Positions 10,428-19,207 of a stretch of 64,000 nucleotides of DNA are shown here, piece by piece. The notes beneath the pieces are model-generated. The model saw nothing but the letters and a program-made list of their open reading frames with translations, searched no databases and was not told the origin of the DNA. Source of the DNA: JAJDTT01 sp022827025 (GTDB taxonomy: Bacteria > Acidobacteriota > UBA6911 > RPQK01 > JAJDTT01); assembly GCA_965203535.1 (NCBI GenBank), contig OZ241897.1, forward strand, positions 310,001 to 374,000, in the 5' to 3' direction. The translations under genes and the position numbers were made by a program. The stretch's first letter is position 1. Every line of letters starts with the position of its first letter.

Positions 10428-12250
10428 GCCGCGTGAGCGATTGGCTGGATCGCAGAACGGGCTACCGGCGACTCCTGTCCTGGCTGCTCTACGAGTCGAT
10501 CCCGGGCGGCGCCAGGTGGCGCTACGTCTGGGGCAGCACCCTGGTCTTCACCTTCCTGCTCCAGCTCTTCACCGGCCTCCTCCTTTGGACCGCCTACAGT
10601 CCCTCGATCCGGTCGGCCTGGGAGAGCGTCTACTTCATCCAACACCAGATGGAGTTGGGCTGGTTCATCCGGGGGCTGCATCACTACGCCTCCCACGCCA
10701 TGATCGTGCTGCTGGTCTTCCACCTCCTGCAGGTGGTCATCGCGGGCGCCTACCGTTCACCTCGCGAGATCAACTGGTGGTTCGGCCTGCTTCTCATGGG
10801 ACTGGTGCTGGGAACGTCACTCACCGGGTACCTGTTGCCGTGGGACGAGCGGGGATACTGGGCCACCCAGGTGACCACCAAGATCCTGGGGATCGTCCCC
10901 CTGCTGGGGCCGACCCTGGAACGCCTCCTGCTGGGCGGACCCACCTACGGCCATCACACGCTCACCCGCTTCTTCGCGCTCCATGCCGGGTTGTTGCCCG
11001 CCCTGCTGGTGCTGGTGACGGTGCTGCACGTCGTCCTGTTTCGGCGCCACGGGGTGACCCATCCCGAGGACGCCAAGGGAGAGGCCACTTTCTGGCCCCG
11101 GCAGGCGTTTCTGGATGGCGTGGCCTGCCTGGCCGTGCTGGTGGTGCTGGTGGCGCTGACGGGCTGGAGCGGTTCGGAACGGGGCTTCGTCTTCGGACCC
11201 GAAGGCGGGGCTCCCCTGGATGCGCCGGCCGACCCTTCCCGGCCCTCCCCTTCGGCACGCCCCGAGTGGTACCTGCTCTTCCTGTACCAGTTCCTGAAGT
11301 ATTTCCCGGGCCGGAGCGAGGTGATCGGCGCCGTGGTGATTCCCTCGTTCGTGGTCGGAGTCATGTTGTGTTTCCCCTTTCTGGGCCGCGTCCGCCGGGG
11401 GCACGCGTTGTGCGTCGGGATCACCTTCGCCACGCTCACCGGCGCAATGCTGCTGACGGTGACGGCCGTCCGGGAGGACCAGACCCGGCCCATGTACCAG
11501 GCGGGACTGGCGGAGGCGCAACAGAAGGCCCGGCGCATCCTGGAGTTGGCCAGGGAGAACGGGATTCCTCCCGACGGCGCCCTGGCGATGCTGCACCGGG
11601 ACCCGCAGACTCAGGGTCCGCCGTTGTTCCGGGACAACTGCTCGGCCTGCCACCGCTGGGACGGTCATGACGGAACCGGGGCCCGGGTGACGGAGGTCCG
11701 GGATGGAGAGTCCGTGGCGGTCGCCCCGAGCGCCAGCGATCTGGCGGGATTCGGCACTCCGCAATGGGTCGCCGGGTTTCTGAGGGATCCCTCGTCGGAG
11801 CGCTTCTTCGGGCGGACCCGCCACCGGGACGGGACCATGGTCCAGTGGGCCCGGAAGAACATCCCCCTCATGACCGGGCGAGAGATCGAAGCCGTGTCGG
11901 CGTTCATCATCCACCAGCCCGGCGACCCCAAGTCGGCGGCGGCAGACGCGGAGCTCATGGCCCTCGGAGCCCGCGTTTTCTCGGCAGGAACTTCGGACGG
12001 GGCCCAAGGCTGCGTCATGTGCCATCAACTCGACCATCCGCAGGTTTCGGGGCCGGGGATGGCTCTGGGACCTGACCTGACCGGCTACGGCTCACCGGAG
12101 TGGCTGAGCGGAATCATCATGGATTCTTCCCAGCCCCGTTTCTACGGCAGCCAGAACTCCGGGATGCCCAAGTTCGCCCATCGGCTCCGCAGCCAGGAGC
12201 TCCAACTCCTGACCGACTGGATCCTGGAGGAGAGCCGAACCGGAAAGTAG
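10424..12250 (+). CDS. Cytochrome b fused to a C-terminal dihaem cytochrome c
   Basis: A 608-aa fusion. Residues 1 to about 365 form a cytochrome b with its haem-ligand histidines (HHYASHAMIVL, then HAGLLPALL and LHVVLFRRH) and the quinol-oxidation motif PEWY near 283. After the last helix a periplasmic segment carries two c-type haem motifs, CSACH near 406 and CVMCH near 530, each followed by typical methionine-containing stretches. In Acidobacteriota and Planctomycetota such fusions stand in for cytochrome c1, giving a two-gene bc complex with the Rieske protein upstream. The GTG start overlaps the Rieske stop. The product is an integral membrane protein of the respiratory chain. Confidence 0.88.
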   Translation: MSRVSDWLDRRTGYRRLLSWLLYESIPGGARWRYVWGSTLVFTFLLQLFTGLLLWTAYSPSIRSAWESVYFIQHQMELGWFIRGLHHYASHAMIVLLVFHLLQVVIAGAYRSPREINWWFGLLLMGLVLGTSLTGYLLPWDERGYWATQVTTKILGIVPLLGPTLERLLLGGPTYGHHTLTRFFALHAGLLPALLVLVTVLHVVLFRRHGVTHPEDAKGEATFWPRQAFLDGVACLAVLVVLVALTGWSGSERGFVFGPEGGAPLDAPADPSRPSPSARPEWYLLFLYQFLKYFPGRSEVIGAVVIPSFVVGVMLCFPFLGRVRRGHALCVGITFATLTGAMLLTVTAVREDQTRPMYQAGLAEAQQKARRILELARENGIPPDGALAMLHRDPQTQGPPLFRDNCSACHRWDGHDGTGARVTEVRDGESVAVAPSASDLAGFGTPQWVAGFLRDPSSERFFGRTRHRDGTMVQWARKNIPLMTGREIEAVSAFIIHQPGDPKSAAADAELMALGARVFSAGTSDGAQGCVMCHQLDHPQVSGPGMALGPDLTGYGSPEWLSGIIMDSSQPRFYGSQNSGMPKFAHRLRSQELQLLTDWILEESRTGK

Positions 12251-12262
12251 AGGACAGCGGCC

Positions 12263-14209
12263 ATGAACCCGGAAATCACGCCCGGCCGGAAGCATCCCGC
12301 CGCCGCTTCGGACGGCTTCGGAGCCGGATTTCGAGCCCTGTTCTTCATGGTCCTGACCGCTGCCGTTCTATTCCCGGGCTGTACTCAACCGGCTCCGGTC
12401 GAGACCCGGGAGGACGGCCGGCTCCCCATCTTCCACCGGACCGGAACTCCCATCTACTTCACCGATCTGAGCCGGGCACAACCGGAATCGGCCCTGACCC
12501 GGCAGGAGAAACGCTTCGCCTGGAGGCTCATCGACTACGAGACCGCGCACTTCAAGGGAACCCTGGTCTTCGCGGGGGAGGAGGCCCAGGCTCCCGACCT
12601 GACTCTGGGCCTGGACACGGCGGGCGTTCACGATGTGTACGTCGGCATGTTCAACACCGCTTGGAGGCCTTACCAGAACATGAACGTGCGGGCCAGGCTG
12701 AGCGGCGACCCGGCTTTTTCGACGCTGTTCCTGCCGGCGCCGGAGGGCTTGACCTCGGGGGTGCCCGAGGACGACACCGTCCGGGGCCCCCGGATTCAGG
12801 AAGTCTATTTCAAGACCGCCGACCTGAGCGGCCAGGACCTCATCATCCGGCAACCGTGCCAGCGGGTCGTCCCTCCGGACCAGGAGTACGGGAACCCGTG
12901 CGAGAAGGCCTGGATCGCCTACGTCAAGCTGGTGCCGCTGAATCCGGAGGAGGTGGCCACCCTGGAGCAGGACCGCAAGCGGACCGACACGCGCCGGCTC
13001 TTCGGCTACAACGACTCCTGGGCCGTGGCCTGGGGCCGCGCGGAGCCGGCCTCGGCCGAGTTCGTCCGCTCCCACCTGGAGCCCTACCGCAACAGCGACT
13101 TCCGGCGGATCTACTGGGATGGGATCCACGGGGACGTCTGCAACTACTTCACCCGAATCGGAAGGATGTGGACGCGGGAACACTATCCCCTGGAGGATTT
13201 CGTCAGGACGGGGGACCGGCTGCTGGTGGAGTCCTGGACCGAGTACGTGGAAAAGGGGATCGACCCGCTCCGGGTGGCGGCCGAGGCCGCCCGCGAGATG
13301 GGTCTTGAGATCCACGTCAACTACCGGCTGGGGTGGGGGCCGTTCTATTGGCCGCCGCCCTGGGAGGCCTTCAACCGGGGAGGCTTCTGGGACCGGCATC
13401 CCGAGTGGCGGACCGTGCATCGCGACGGCTCGCCCGGGACCGCCATGTCGTTGGCCTTTCCCGGTGTTCGGGACACCATGCTGAGCTTCGTGCGCGAGAT
13501 GGCCGCGTACCCCGTCGACGGCATCGCCATCCTCTACAACCGCCAGCCTCCGTACGTCGAGTATGAAGCTCCCCTGGTGGAGGGGTTCCAGGGTGAGTCC
13601 GGCAAGGATCCCAGGGAGTTGGATGAACATGACCCCGAATGGCGCGACTGGCTGGCCTACCGCAGCCGGGCCGCCACCCGGTTCATGAAGGACCTGCGCC
13701 GGACGCTGGAAGAATCGGCCCGGGAGCAGGGCCGCGACGAGCCCTTCGAGATTACGGCCTGGGTCTTCGGCAGCCTGCAGGAGAACCTGGAATTCGGGTT
13801 GGATCCGGAGACCTGGGTGCGGGAGGGGCTGGTGGACACCCTGATCCCCTACTCCTCGGCCAAACACCTCTTCAGTTGGCAGCCGTCGTGGGAAGACCCG
13901 CGGGACGTGGCCGCGTGGGTGTCCCTGACCCGGGGGACGGGGACCAAGCTCGCCCTGAACGTCATGCCCCGCAACCTGCCGGTGGCCGAATACAGGCGCA
14001 AGGCCCATGCCCTTTACGGCGCCGGAGTGGAGTACCTGGCCTTCTGGGACACGGTCATCCACGGTAGCGCCTCGTCCCTGGCACTGCGCCGCCTGGGGCA
14101 CGCCGAAGAGATCGCCGCCTGGCTGAAAGCGGGACAGCCGGCGGAGGAGCTGCCCTTCTCCCGCCTGCGAAAACTGGGAGACTGGGACCTGAGTTTCTTC
14201 CCCGAGTGA
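12263..14209 (+). CDS. Putative lipoprotein, glycoside-hydrolase-like TIM-barrel protein
   Basis: A 648-aa exported protein. A hydrophobic segment (LFFMVLTAAVLFPGC, about residues 28-43) ends in a lipobox-like cysteine, suggesting outer-membrane or periplasmic lipidation. The first 220 residues look like a beta-rich module; the rest (from about 240) resembles family-10-type or GHL glycoside hydrolase barrels, with FRRIYWDGIHGD, REMGLEIHVNYRLGWGPFYWPPP and DGIAILYNRQPPYVEYE. The catalytic acids are not identified with certainty. It begins 12 bases after the cytochrome b gene with an AGAGGA site, so it may be co-transcribed; a functional link to respiration is not evident. Confidence 0.6.
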   Translation: MNPEITPGRKHPAAASDGFGAGFRALFFMVLTAAVLFPGCTQPAPVETREDGRLPIFHRTGTPIYFTDLSRAQPESALTRQEKRFAWRLIDYETAHFKGTLVFAGEEAQAPDLTLGLDTAGVHDVYVGMFNTAWRPYQNMNVRARLSGDPAFSTLFLPAPEGLTSGVPEDDTVRGPRIQEVYFKTADLSGQDLIIRQPCQRVVPPDQEYGNPCEKAWIAYVKLVPLNPEEVATLEQDRKRTDTRRLFGYNDSWAVAWGRAEPASAEFVRSHLEPYRNSDFRRIYWDGIHGDVCNYFTRIGRMWTREHYPLEDFVRTGDRLLVESWTEYVEKGIDPLRVAAEAAREMGLEIHVNYRLGWGPFYWPPPWEAFNRGGFWDRHPEWRTVHRDGSPGTAMSLAFPGVRDTMLSFVREMAAYPVDGIAILYNRQPPYVEYEAPLVEGFQGESGKDPRELDEHDPEWRDWLAYRSRAATRFMKDLRRTLEESAREQGRDEPFEITAWVFGSLQENLEFGLDPETWVREGLVDTLIPYSSAKHLFSWQPSWEDPRDVAAWVSLTRGTGTKLALNVMPRNLPVAEYRRKAHALYGAGVEYLAFWDTVIHGSASSLALRRLGHAEEIAAWLKAGQPAEELPFSRLRKLGDWDLSFFPE

Positions 14210-14246
14210 CGCTGCACCGCTCTCCCGAACGGGGGAGACTGGACCC

Positions 14247-15017
14247 ATGGAGAATCGCATCGCCCTCGTGACCGGAGCCGGCCGCGGCATCGGTCGCGCC
14301 ATCGCTGTCGGACTTGCCGCCGAAGGCGCGCGAGTCGCCGTCACCGCACGCAGCCTGGACGAACTGGAGAGCCTGGCCCGGGAAGTGAAGGCCGCCGGAG
14401 GAGACGCGCTCGTGGTCCCCGGCGACCTGTCCGACCGATCTACGCCGGCCCGCATCGTCCGGGCCGTCACCGAGAGCTGGGGTCCCATCGAGATCCTGGT
14501 CAACAACGCCGGCGTGGGCAGCAGTATGAACCCCAAGCCCCTGGTCGATTTCGACGACGACTTCTGGGACCTGACGCTCATGATCAACCTGACGGCGCCC
14601 TACCTCTTCACGCGGCTGGTCCTTCCTCCCATGATGGAGCGCGGTTGGGGGCGGATCATCAACATCGCGTCCATTGCCGGGCGGATCGGGACCCTGCACG
14701 GCGCCGCCTACGGCGTCAGCAAGCAGGGCCTCCTGGGTCTGACCCGGACCACGGCCGTCGAGGCGGCCGCCCACGGCATCACCGCCAACGCCCTCTGCCC
14801 CGGCGTGACCCGTTCCCGCCTGAACGATCTGCGCCTGGAGTACGACTCGCGGCGGCTGGGGGTCAGCTTCGAACAACTGGAGAGGGAATCCACTCCACTG
14901 GGGCGGCGTCTGGAACCGGAAGAGGTGGCGGTCCTGGCCATTCAACTGGCTCGGGACGAAGCCCGGGGCATCAACGGGCAGTCCATCAACGTCTGCGGCG
15001 GCCGGGTGTTCAGTTAG
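14247..15017 (+). CDS. SDR-family oxidoreductase (FabG-like)
   Basis: A 256-aa classical short-chain dehydrogenase. It has the cofactor loop TGAGRGIGRA at residues 9-18, the NNAG motif near 88, a catalytic serine in IASIAG and the YGVSK catalytic Tyr-Lys pair near 153. Length and motifs fit 3-oxoacyl-ACP reductase, gluconate or sugar dehydrogenases; these cannot be separated by eye. The Arg in the cofactor loop suggests NADPH use (inference). It lies 37 bases after the lipoprotein gene on the same strand and is followed by a cluster of hairpin repeats that may end the transcript. Confidence 0.88.
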   Translation: MENRIALVTGAGRGIGRAIAVGLAAEGARVAVTARSLDELESLAREVKAAGGDALVVPGDLSDRSTPARIVRAVTESWGPIEILVNNAGVGSSMNPKPLVDFDDDFWDLTLMINLTAPYLFTRLVLPPMMERGWGRIINIASIAGRIGTLHGAAYGVSKQGLLGLTRTTAVEAAAHGITANALCPGVTRSRLNDLRLEYDSRRLGVSFEQLERESTPLGRRLEPEEVAVLAIQLARDEARGINGQSINVCGGRVFS

Positions 15018-15021
15018 TCCG

Positions 15022-15266
15022 CCAGGAGGGGCGATTTCCTAATCGCCCATCAGGAACGGCGATTTCCAGTCGCCCAGGAGGGGCGATTTCCTAATCGCCC
15101 ACCGGGAACGGCGATTTCCAGTCGCCCAGTCTCCTTCCACGTTGCCCTACGATTTGGCCGCGGGAAAGCGTACAGGGGGAACTGCCGTACCCCCCGCCCC
15201 CCTACGCGGCGGCTGGAAACCGCCGCTCCTGTCGGCGATTGGAAATCGCCGCTCCCGCCGCTTCCC
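15022..15266. repeat. Cluster of GC-rich hairpin repeats incl. two 52-bp tandem units
   Basis: Two tandem copies of a 52-bp unit begin at about 15022 and 15074. Each unit holds two hairpins, GGGCGATTTCCTAATCGCCC and a shorter GGCGATTTCCAGTCGCC. Three more hairpins follow (a GGGGG...CCCCC stem near 15175, GCGGCGGCTGGAAACCGCCG near 15206, GGCGATTGGAAATCGCC near 15234). Stems differ but loops keep TTTCC or GGAAA. It fills the gap between the SDR and Gfo/Idh/MocA genes and may also act as a terminator or RNA-end protector. Confidence 0.8.
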
Positions 15267-15300
15267 TTATGTCGGCGGCCGGGACTATAGTGGTCGCGCT

Positions 15301-16569
15301 ATGCCATCCAACCAATCAGAGCTCAATCGACGAGGATTTTTCCGAAGATCCGGGTTGGCCGCCGCCGCTCTCTCGGCTCGAAGCTACGGGCGGGTCATGG
15401 GGGCCAATCACCGGCTTCGCATCGGGATCATCGGTTGCGGAAAGATCGCCGGGAGCCACCACCTGCCCAAGCTCCTGAAGATGTCCGGGAGCGCCAACCT
15501 CGAGGTCGTGGCCGTGTCGGACGTCTACCGGTCCCGGGCGAAAAAGTTTCAGAATCGGATCTCCAAGGCGGGCGGACGCGCTGTCGAGAAGGTCCACCAC
15601 CAGGACCTGCTGGAGATGAAGGACATCGACTATGTCGTCATCGCGACGCCGGAGCACTGGCATCACCGGCAGACTCTCGACGCGCTGGATGCGGGCAAGC
15701 ACGTCTACTGCGAAAAGCCCATGACCCACACCATCCCCGAATCCCAGGAGGTGGTTCGGAAGGTCCGGGAGACGGGTCTCAAATTGCAGGTCGGCGTCCA
15801 GGGGATGAGCGACGACAGCTACTCCAGCGCCAATCGGGCGATCCGGGCCGGCAATCTGGGCACGGTGGTGGAAGCCCAGATGGAGTATGTCCGCAATCAT
15901 CCCCTCCACAGGGGTCCCTGGCGCAGAGGCATCCGGTCCGACGCGCCCAAGCCTCCCGACCTGGACTGGGACCGCTGGCTGGGGCCGGCGCCCAAGCGTC
16001 CCTGGTCTCCCCACCGCTACTTCGAGTGGCGCAACTACAGCGACTATTCGGGAGGGATCTCCACGGACCTGTTCATTCACCGCCTCACCCGCGTGCTGAA
16101 GGCCTGCGAACTGACCTATCCGAATTCGGTTGCCGGGTTGGGGGGGATCTACATCTGGGACGACGGGCGGGACATGCCCGACAACCTGGAGATGGTCGCC
16201 GAATACCCGGCTGTCCAGGGAATCACCAAAGGTATGACGCTTCACATGCTGGGCACCATGGCGAACAAGCATGGTGTCGAGCACTGTATCCGGGGGCACA
16301 AGGCCACACTGGTCTTCACCAGGAGAGGGTGGAAGATCCTGGATCAGGGATCCGGCAAGGTCGTGAAAACGCACAGGAAGACGGGCGCCGAGGACATGGC
16401 GCTCCACCATCGCAACCTGCAGGCGGCGATTCGGGACGGCAAGGCTCTGGCGTGTCCCGCCGAGTTGGGACTGCGCGGAGTGGTCGCGGTGGCCATGTGC
16501 AACGAGTCCTGGGCCCGAAGAAAGCTCATGGCATGGGATTCCCGGAAACAGGAGATGGTCGAAGCGTAG
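15301..16569 (+). CDS. Gfo/Idh/MocA-family oxidoreductase, Tat-exported
   Basis: A 422-aa protein. The N terminus carries a twin-arginine signal (NRRGFFRRSGLAAAALSA), so the folded enzyme with bound NAD(P) is probably exported, as is common for this family in Planctomycetota and Acidobacteriota. The Rossmann segment follows (LRIGIIGCGKIAGSHH), with the family EKP motif in HVYCEKPMTH near residue 140. The C-terminal half contains the oxidoreductase domain (GPWRRGIRSD, HRYFEWRNY). The substrate is likely a sugar or inositol derivative but is not determinable. The frame is open further upstream, through the repeat region, but the ATG at 15301 gives the signal. Confidence 0.88.
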   Translation: MPSNQSELNRRGFFRRSGLAAAALSARSYGRVMGANHRLRIGIIGCGKIAGSHHLPKLLKMSGSANLEVVAVSDVYRSRAKKFQNRISKAGGRAVEKVHHQDLLEMKDIDYVVIATPEHWHHRQTLDALDAGKHVYCEKPMTHTIPESQEVVRKVRETGLKLQVGVQGMSDDSYSSANRAIRAGNLGTVVEAQMEYVRNHPLHRGPWRRGIRSDAPKPPDLDWDRWLGPAPKRPWSPHRYFEWRNYSDYSGGISTDLFIHRLTRVLKACELTYPNSVAGLGGIYIWDDGRDMPDNLEMVAEYPAVQGITKGMTLHMLGTMANKHGVEHCIRGHKATLVFTRRGWKILDQGSGKVVKTHRKTGAEDMALHHRNLQAAIRDGKALACPAELGLRGVVAVAMCNESWARRKLMAWDSRKQEMVEA

Positions 16570-16587
16570 GGTGACGCCGCGGCGACC

Positions 16588-17688
16588 TCACAGCAGCCCG
16601 TAGAACAGTTCCTCGTACTGCTCCGTGATTCGCTCCCAGTCGAAACGGCGGCGAACCCGATCCTGGGCCGCCTGCCGCAGTTCCCGGTAATCCTCGGGCC
16701 TCCTGCAAACTCTGGTCATGAGTTTGGCGAGCCGCGCCTCCTGGTTGAAGGGGTAGTAGAGGCCGGCGTCGGCCACGGCTTCCCGGTTCTCCGGGATGTC
16801 GTTGACCAGCACCAGGCAACCGGCTCCCATGGCCTCCAACAGACCGGGATGGATCCCGCCGATCTCCCCCCCGTAGACGTAGCAGCGGCAGTGGGAGAGC
16901 AGTTCCCGGTACCCCTGCCCGTAGATGGCTCCCGGCAACAGGACGCCGGTCCCGCGCGCCAACTGCCGCAGACGTTCGATATAGGGACGGTTGTAGGGCG
17001 CATCGCCCACCACCACCAACGGCAGGTCCACCCCCGATTCCCGGTAGGCGCGGATCACCCGATGGGCGTTGTTCTCCGGTTCCAGCCGGCTCACGAAGAG
17101 CAGATACCGATCCGCCTCCAGACCCAGCTTCGCCAGGACCTCCCGGCTCTCCAGGCGCTCCACCGGCGCCCCGTAGGGAATGAACGGAGACCTACGGCCG
17201 TAACGGCCGAGATAGTACTCCTGAGTGGTCCGGGCGTCGGTGACGAAGCAATTCGGAAATCGGACGGCCAGGGATTCGCCCATTCGATGGAAAGTCCGGC
17301 CGGCCCAATTCCATTTCTTCCGCTTCCGCTCGATGCCGTCCACGTTGAGTACCACCTTCTGGCCGGTCAGCCGGGGAAGCCAACAGAGGAAGGCGTTGGC
17401 CGCGTTGCACACCAGGCAGACGTCGTAGCCACGAAAACAGGCAGACCAGACGGAGAGGGCAGTATGGGAGACCGTCTCCAGGTACTTGTGCCGGATCGCA
17501 GGCAGGACCCGAAGGCGGACTCCCTTGTAGGCCGTGAGCTTCGGATCCACGAAATGGCTCCGCCCGTAGACCGTGACCCGGTGCCCCCGGCGGACCAGAC
17601 GGACCGCCAGTTCCTCGGCAAAGGTCTCGAACCCGCCGTAGTTGGCGGGAATCCCCCGGGTGCCCAGGATGCCGACCTTGATCCCCAT
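16588..17688 (-). CDS. Glycosyltransferase with DUF1972 domain (GT4-like)
   Basis: A 366-aa GT-B glycosyltransferase. It opens with VGILGTRGIPANYGGFETF, the hallmark of DUF1972 N-terminal domains of rhamnosyltransferase-like enzymes, and has the GT1/GT4 donor-binding region with IHPGLLEAMGAGCLVL near residue 280. It probably adds a sugar to a cell-surface polysaccharide or lipid-linked oligosaccharide in the cytoplasm. It converges on the Gfo/Idh/MocA gene with an 18-base gap. The only other envelope-polysaccharide gene nearby is the O-antigen ligase at 20.1-21.35 kb on the same strand, separated by several unrelated genes, so no operon is implied. Confidence 0.85.
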   Translation of the reverse strand: MGIKVGILGTRGIPANYGGFETFAEELAVRLVRRGHRVTVYGRSHFVDPKLTAYKGVRLRVLPAIRHKYLETVSHTALSVWSACFRGYDVCLVCNAANAFLCWLPRLTGQKVVLNVDGIERKRKKWNWAGRTFHRMGESLAVRFPNCFVTDARTTQEYYLGRYGRRSPFIPYGAPVERLESREVLAKLGLEADRYLLFVSRLEPENNAHRVIRAYRESGVDLPLVVVGDAPYNRPYIERLRQLARGTGVLLPGAIYGQGYRELLSHCRCYVYGGEIGGIHPGLLEAMGAGCLVLVNDIPENREAVADAGLYYPFNQEARLAKLMTRVCRRPEDYRELRQAAQDRVRRRFDWERITEQYEELFYGLL

Positions 17689-17863
17689 GGTCCGTTTCCC
17701 CTTCCCGACCAGAGATTACCACCACTATCGCATCGAACCAGACTGATCCGGCCGCGTCCCTGACCGGCGAGATCGCGCCCGAACTCCCGCCCGGGTTCCT
17801 GTGGTTCGGCTTCCGCCCCGTCGGAACTCCGATTGCTACAATGGACCGTCCGGCGAGCGAACG

Positions 17864-18289
17864 ATGGTGCACATCCGGGAAGGCGTCGACATCGAGGAGA
17901 ACGAGCTCCGCTTCTCCTTCTCCCGCAGCAGCGGGCCGGGCGGGCAGAACGTCAACAAGGTGGACACTCGGGTCACGCTCGTCTTCGACCTGATGAACTC
18001 CGGCAGCTTGGCCACCGAGCAGAAGGCCGTACTGCAACGTCGACTCGCCAGCCACCTCAGCCGCCGGGGCGAACTGCGGGTGGTTTCTCAACGGCACCGG
18101 AGTCAATGGAGGAACCGGCAGGAGACTCTGGAACGCTTCCGGCAGTTGCTGGCATCGGCTCTGGAGAAGCGGAAAAAACGCTACGGAACCCGTATTCCGA
18201 CCCGCTCCAGAGTGCGGCGCCTCGAAGACAAGGCGCATCGCAGCCGGACCAAGCAGATGCGCCGGAAACCGGCGCCCTCCGAGTACTGA
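17864..18289 (+). CDS. arfB: ArfB/YaeJ-type peptidyl-tRNA hydrolase for ribosome rescue
   Basis: A 141-aa member of the class I release-factor superfamily lacking codon-recognition domains. The GGQ catalytic loop is present in SRSSGPGGQNVNKVDTRV at residues 21-38, and the C terminus is very basic (KKRYGTRIPTRSR, then RSRTKQMRRK), as in ArfB, where this tail enters the empty mRNA channel of stalled ribosomes. The protein releases nascent chains on non-stop complexes. The length is typical. It diverges from the glycosyltransferase gene and appears to be a single-gene unit. Confidence 0.9.
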   Translation: MVHIREGVDIEENELRFSFSRSSGPGGQNVNKVDTRVTLVFDLMNSGSLATEQKAVLQRRLASHLSRRGELRVVSQRHRSQWRNRQETLERFRQLLASALEKRKKRYGTRIPTRSRVRRLEDKAHRSRTKQMRRKPAPSEY

Positions 18290-18425
18290 TCTCGCTCGGA
18301 TCGGTCCGTCGAATGAGGCCGTGGATCAAATGCCGCCGCCGCACGGCGCTTGACGTGCAACGCGACCGAAACGATACAGAGGCACGCTTCCGGCGCTGGC
18401 TTCAAGATGTCCGGTTCGACATGGT

Positions 18426-18827
18426 TCAGTGGAGATATACAGCAGGCTTCAAACCGAGATATTTGACCATGGGCAGGAAATCACGGTCGGAGAACAGCAA
18501 CCGGACCCCCTCGTCGACGCAGAAGGAGGCGATGACGACATCGATGGTCTTGCGGACCGTGACTCCGTTCCGGCGCAGCCTTCGATAGCGCATGGCAACC
18601 CGGTGCGCCCGTTCGCGTCCCAGCAGGTCGAAAGACGGAAACTCCGACAGTGCTTGCTTTACCGCTCTGAAATCCGAGTCGTTTCGAATTCCCTGGAGGA
18701 CTTCCACTAGAATCAAGTCGCCGGTTGCCACGACATCCTGTCCCAACAGGGCGTCGAGACGATCCGTTTCCGGTGTTGGTACACCATTGAAATAATCGAT
18801 CCAGACGCTGGAATCGACCAGAACCAT
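18426..18827 (-). CDS. vapC: VapC-type PIN-domain toxin (second module)
   Basis: A 133-aa PIN RNase beginning MVLVDSSVWIDYFNG, with the first catalytic Asp, then an internal acidic ELILVEV-like segment (DLILVEVLQG) and a C-terminal DVVIASFCVDEG plus LLFSDRDF block completing the acidic site. The ATG at 18827 is selected over an in-frame ATG at 18863 because it overlaps the vapB stop (ATGA) and gives the family N terminus. Its sequence differs clearly from the VapC at the left edge, so the two modules are independent acquisitions rather than duplicates. Confidence 0.9.
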   Translation of the reverse strand: MVLVDSSVWIDYFNGVPTPETDRLDALLGQDVVATGDLILVEVLQGIRNDSDFRAVKQALSEFPSFDLLGRERAHRVAMRYRRLRRNGVTVRKTIDVVIASFCVDEGVRLLFSDRDFLPMVKYLGLKPAVYLH

Positions 18828-19018
18828 CAGTCTCGCCTCATCTTGTCCAGATCGCCCGTCCAACGAATCTTGCCGCGCAATGCGCGGATTCCTTCCTGTC
18901 CCTTCAATCGAATCAACGACGCCAAGCCCAACTCTACGACCTCGCGCTTTGTCTTGGCCCCGGTGACACGCATGGCGCGTTCCAAGAGATCGTCGTCAAT
19001 GACAATGTTCGTACGCAT
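18827..19018 (-). CDS. vapB: VapB-type antitoxin (second module)
   Basis: A 63-aa antitoxin beginning MRTNIVIDDDLLERAM, the ribbon-helix-helix start of the DUF2191 VapB group, followed by KTKREVVELGLASLIRLK. The C terminus (RGKIRWTGDLDKMRRD) is the toxin-binding tail. The ATG at 19018 matches family N termini; an in-frame ATG at 19066 would add an unlikely 16 residues. It overlaps vapC by one base of the stop, forming a coupled operon. Autorepression at the AT-rich segment around 19030-19070 is likely from family knowledge. Confidence 0.88.
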   Translation of the reverse strand: MRTNIVIDDDLLERAMRVTGAKTKREVVELGLASLIRLKGQEGIRALRGKIRWTGDLDKMRRD

Positions 19019-19207
19019 TTGGAGGCCCTCCAATCGATGTGTATAGGATAGTCGAATTATACACATCTAACAGCCGAGATCCAGTCCTGTACGCTGAACC
19101 TTTCTTATCCATAGACCGTCAGTGCTAGTAAGTGCGACTCCCAAATCACCACCGGAAGTCGGAATCGGCCATCCAATCCAACCATCTCGAACCTGGAGGA
19201 AAAAGCG

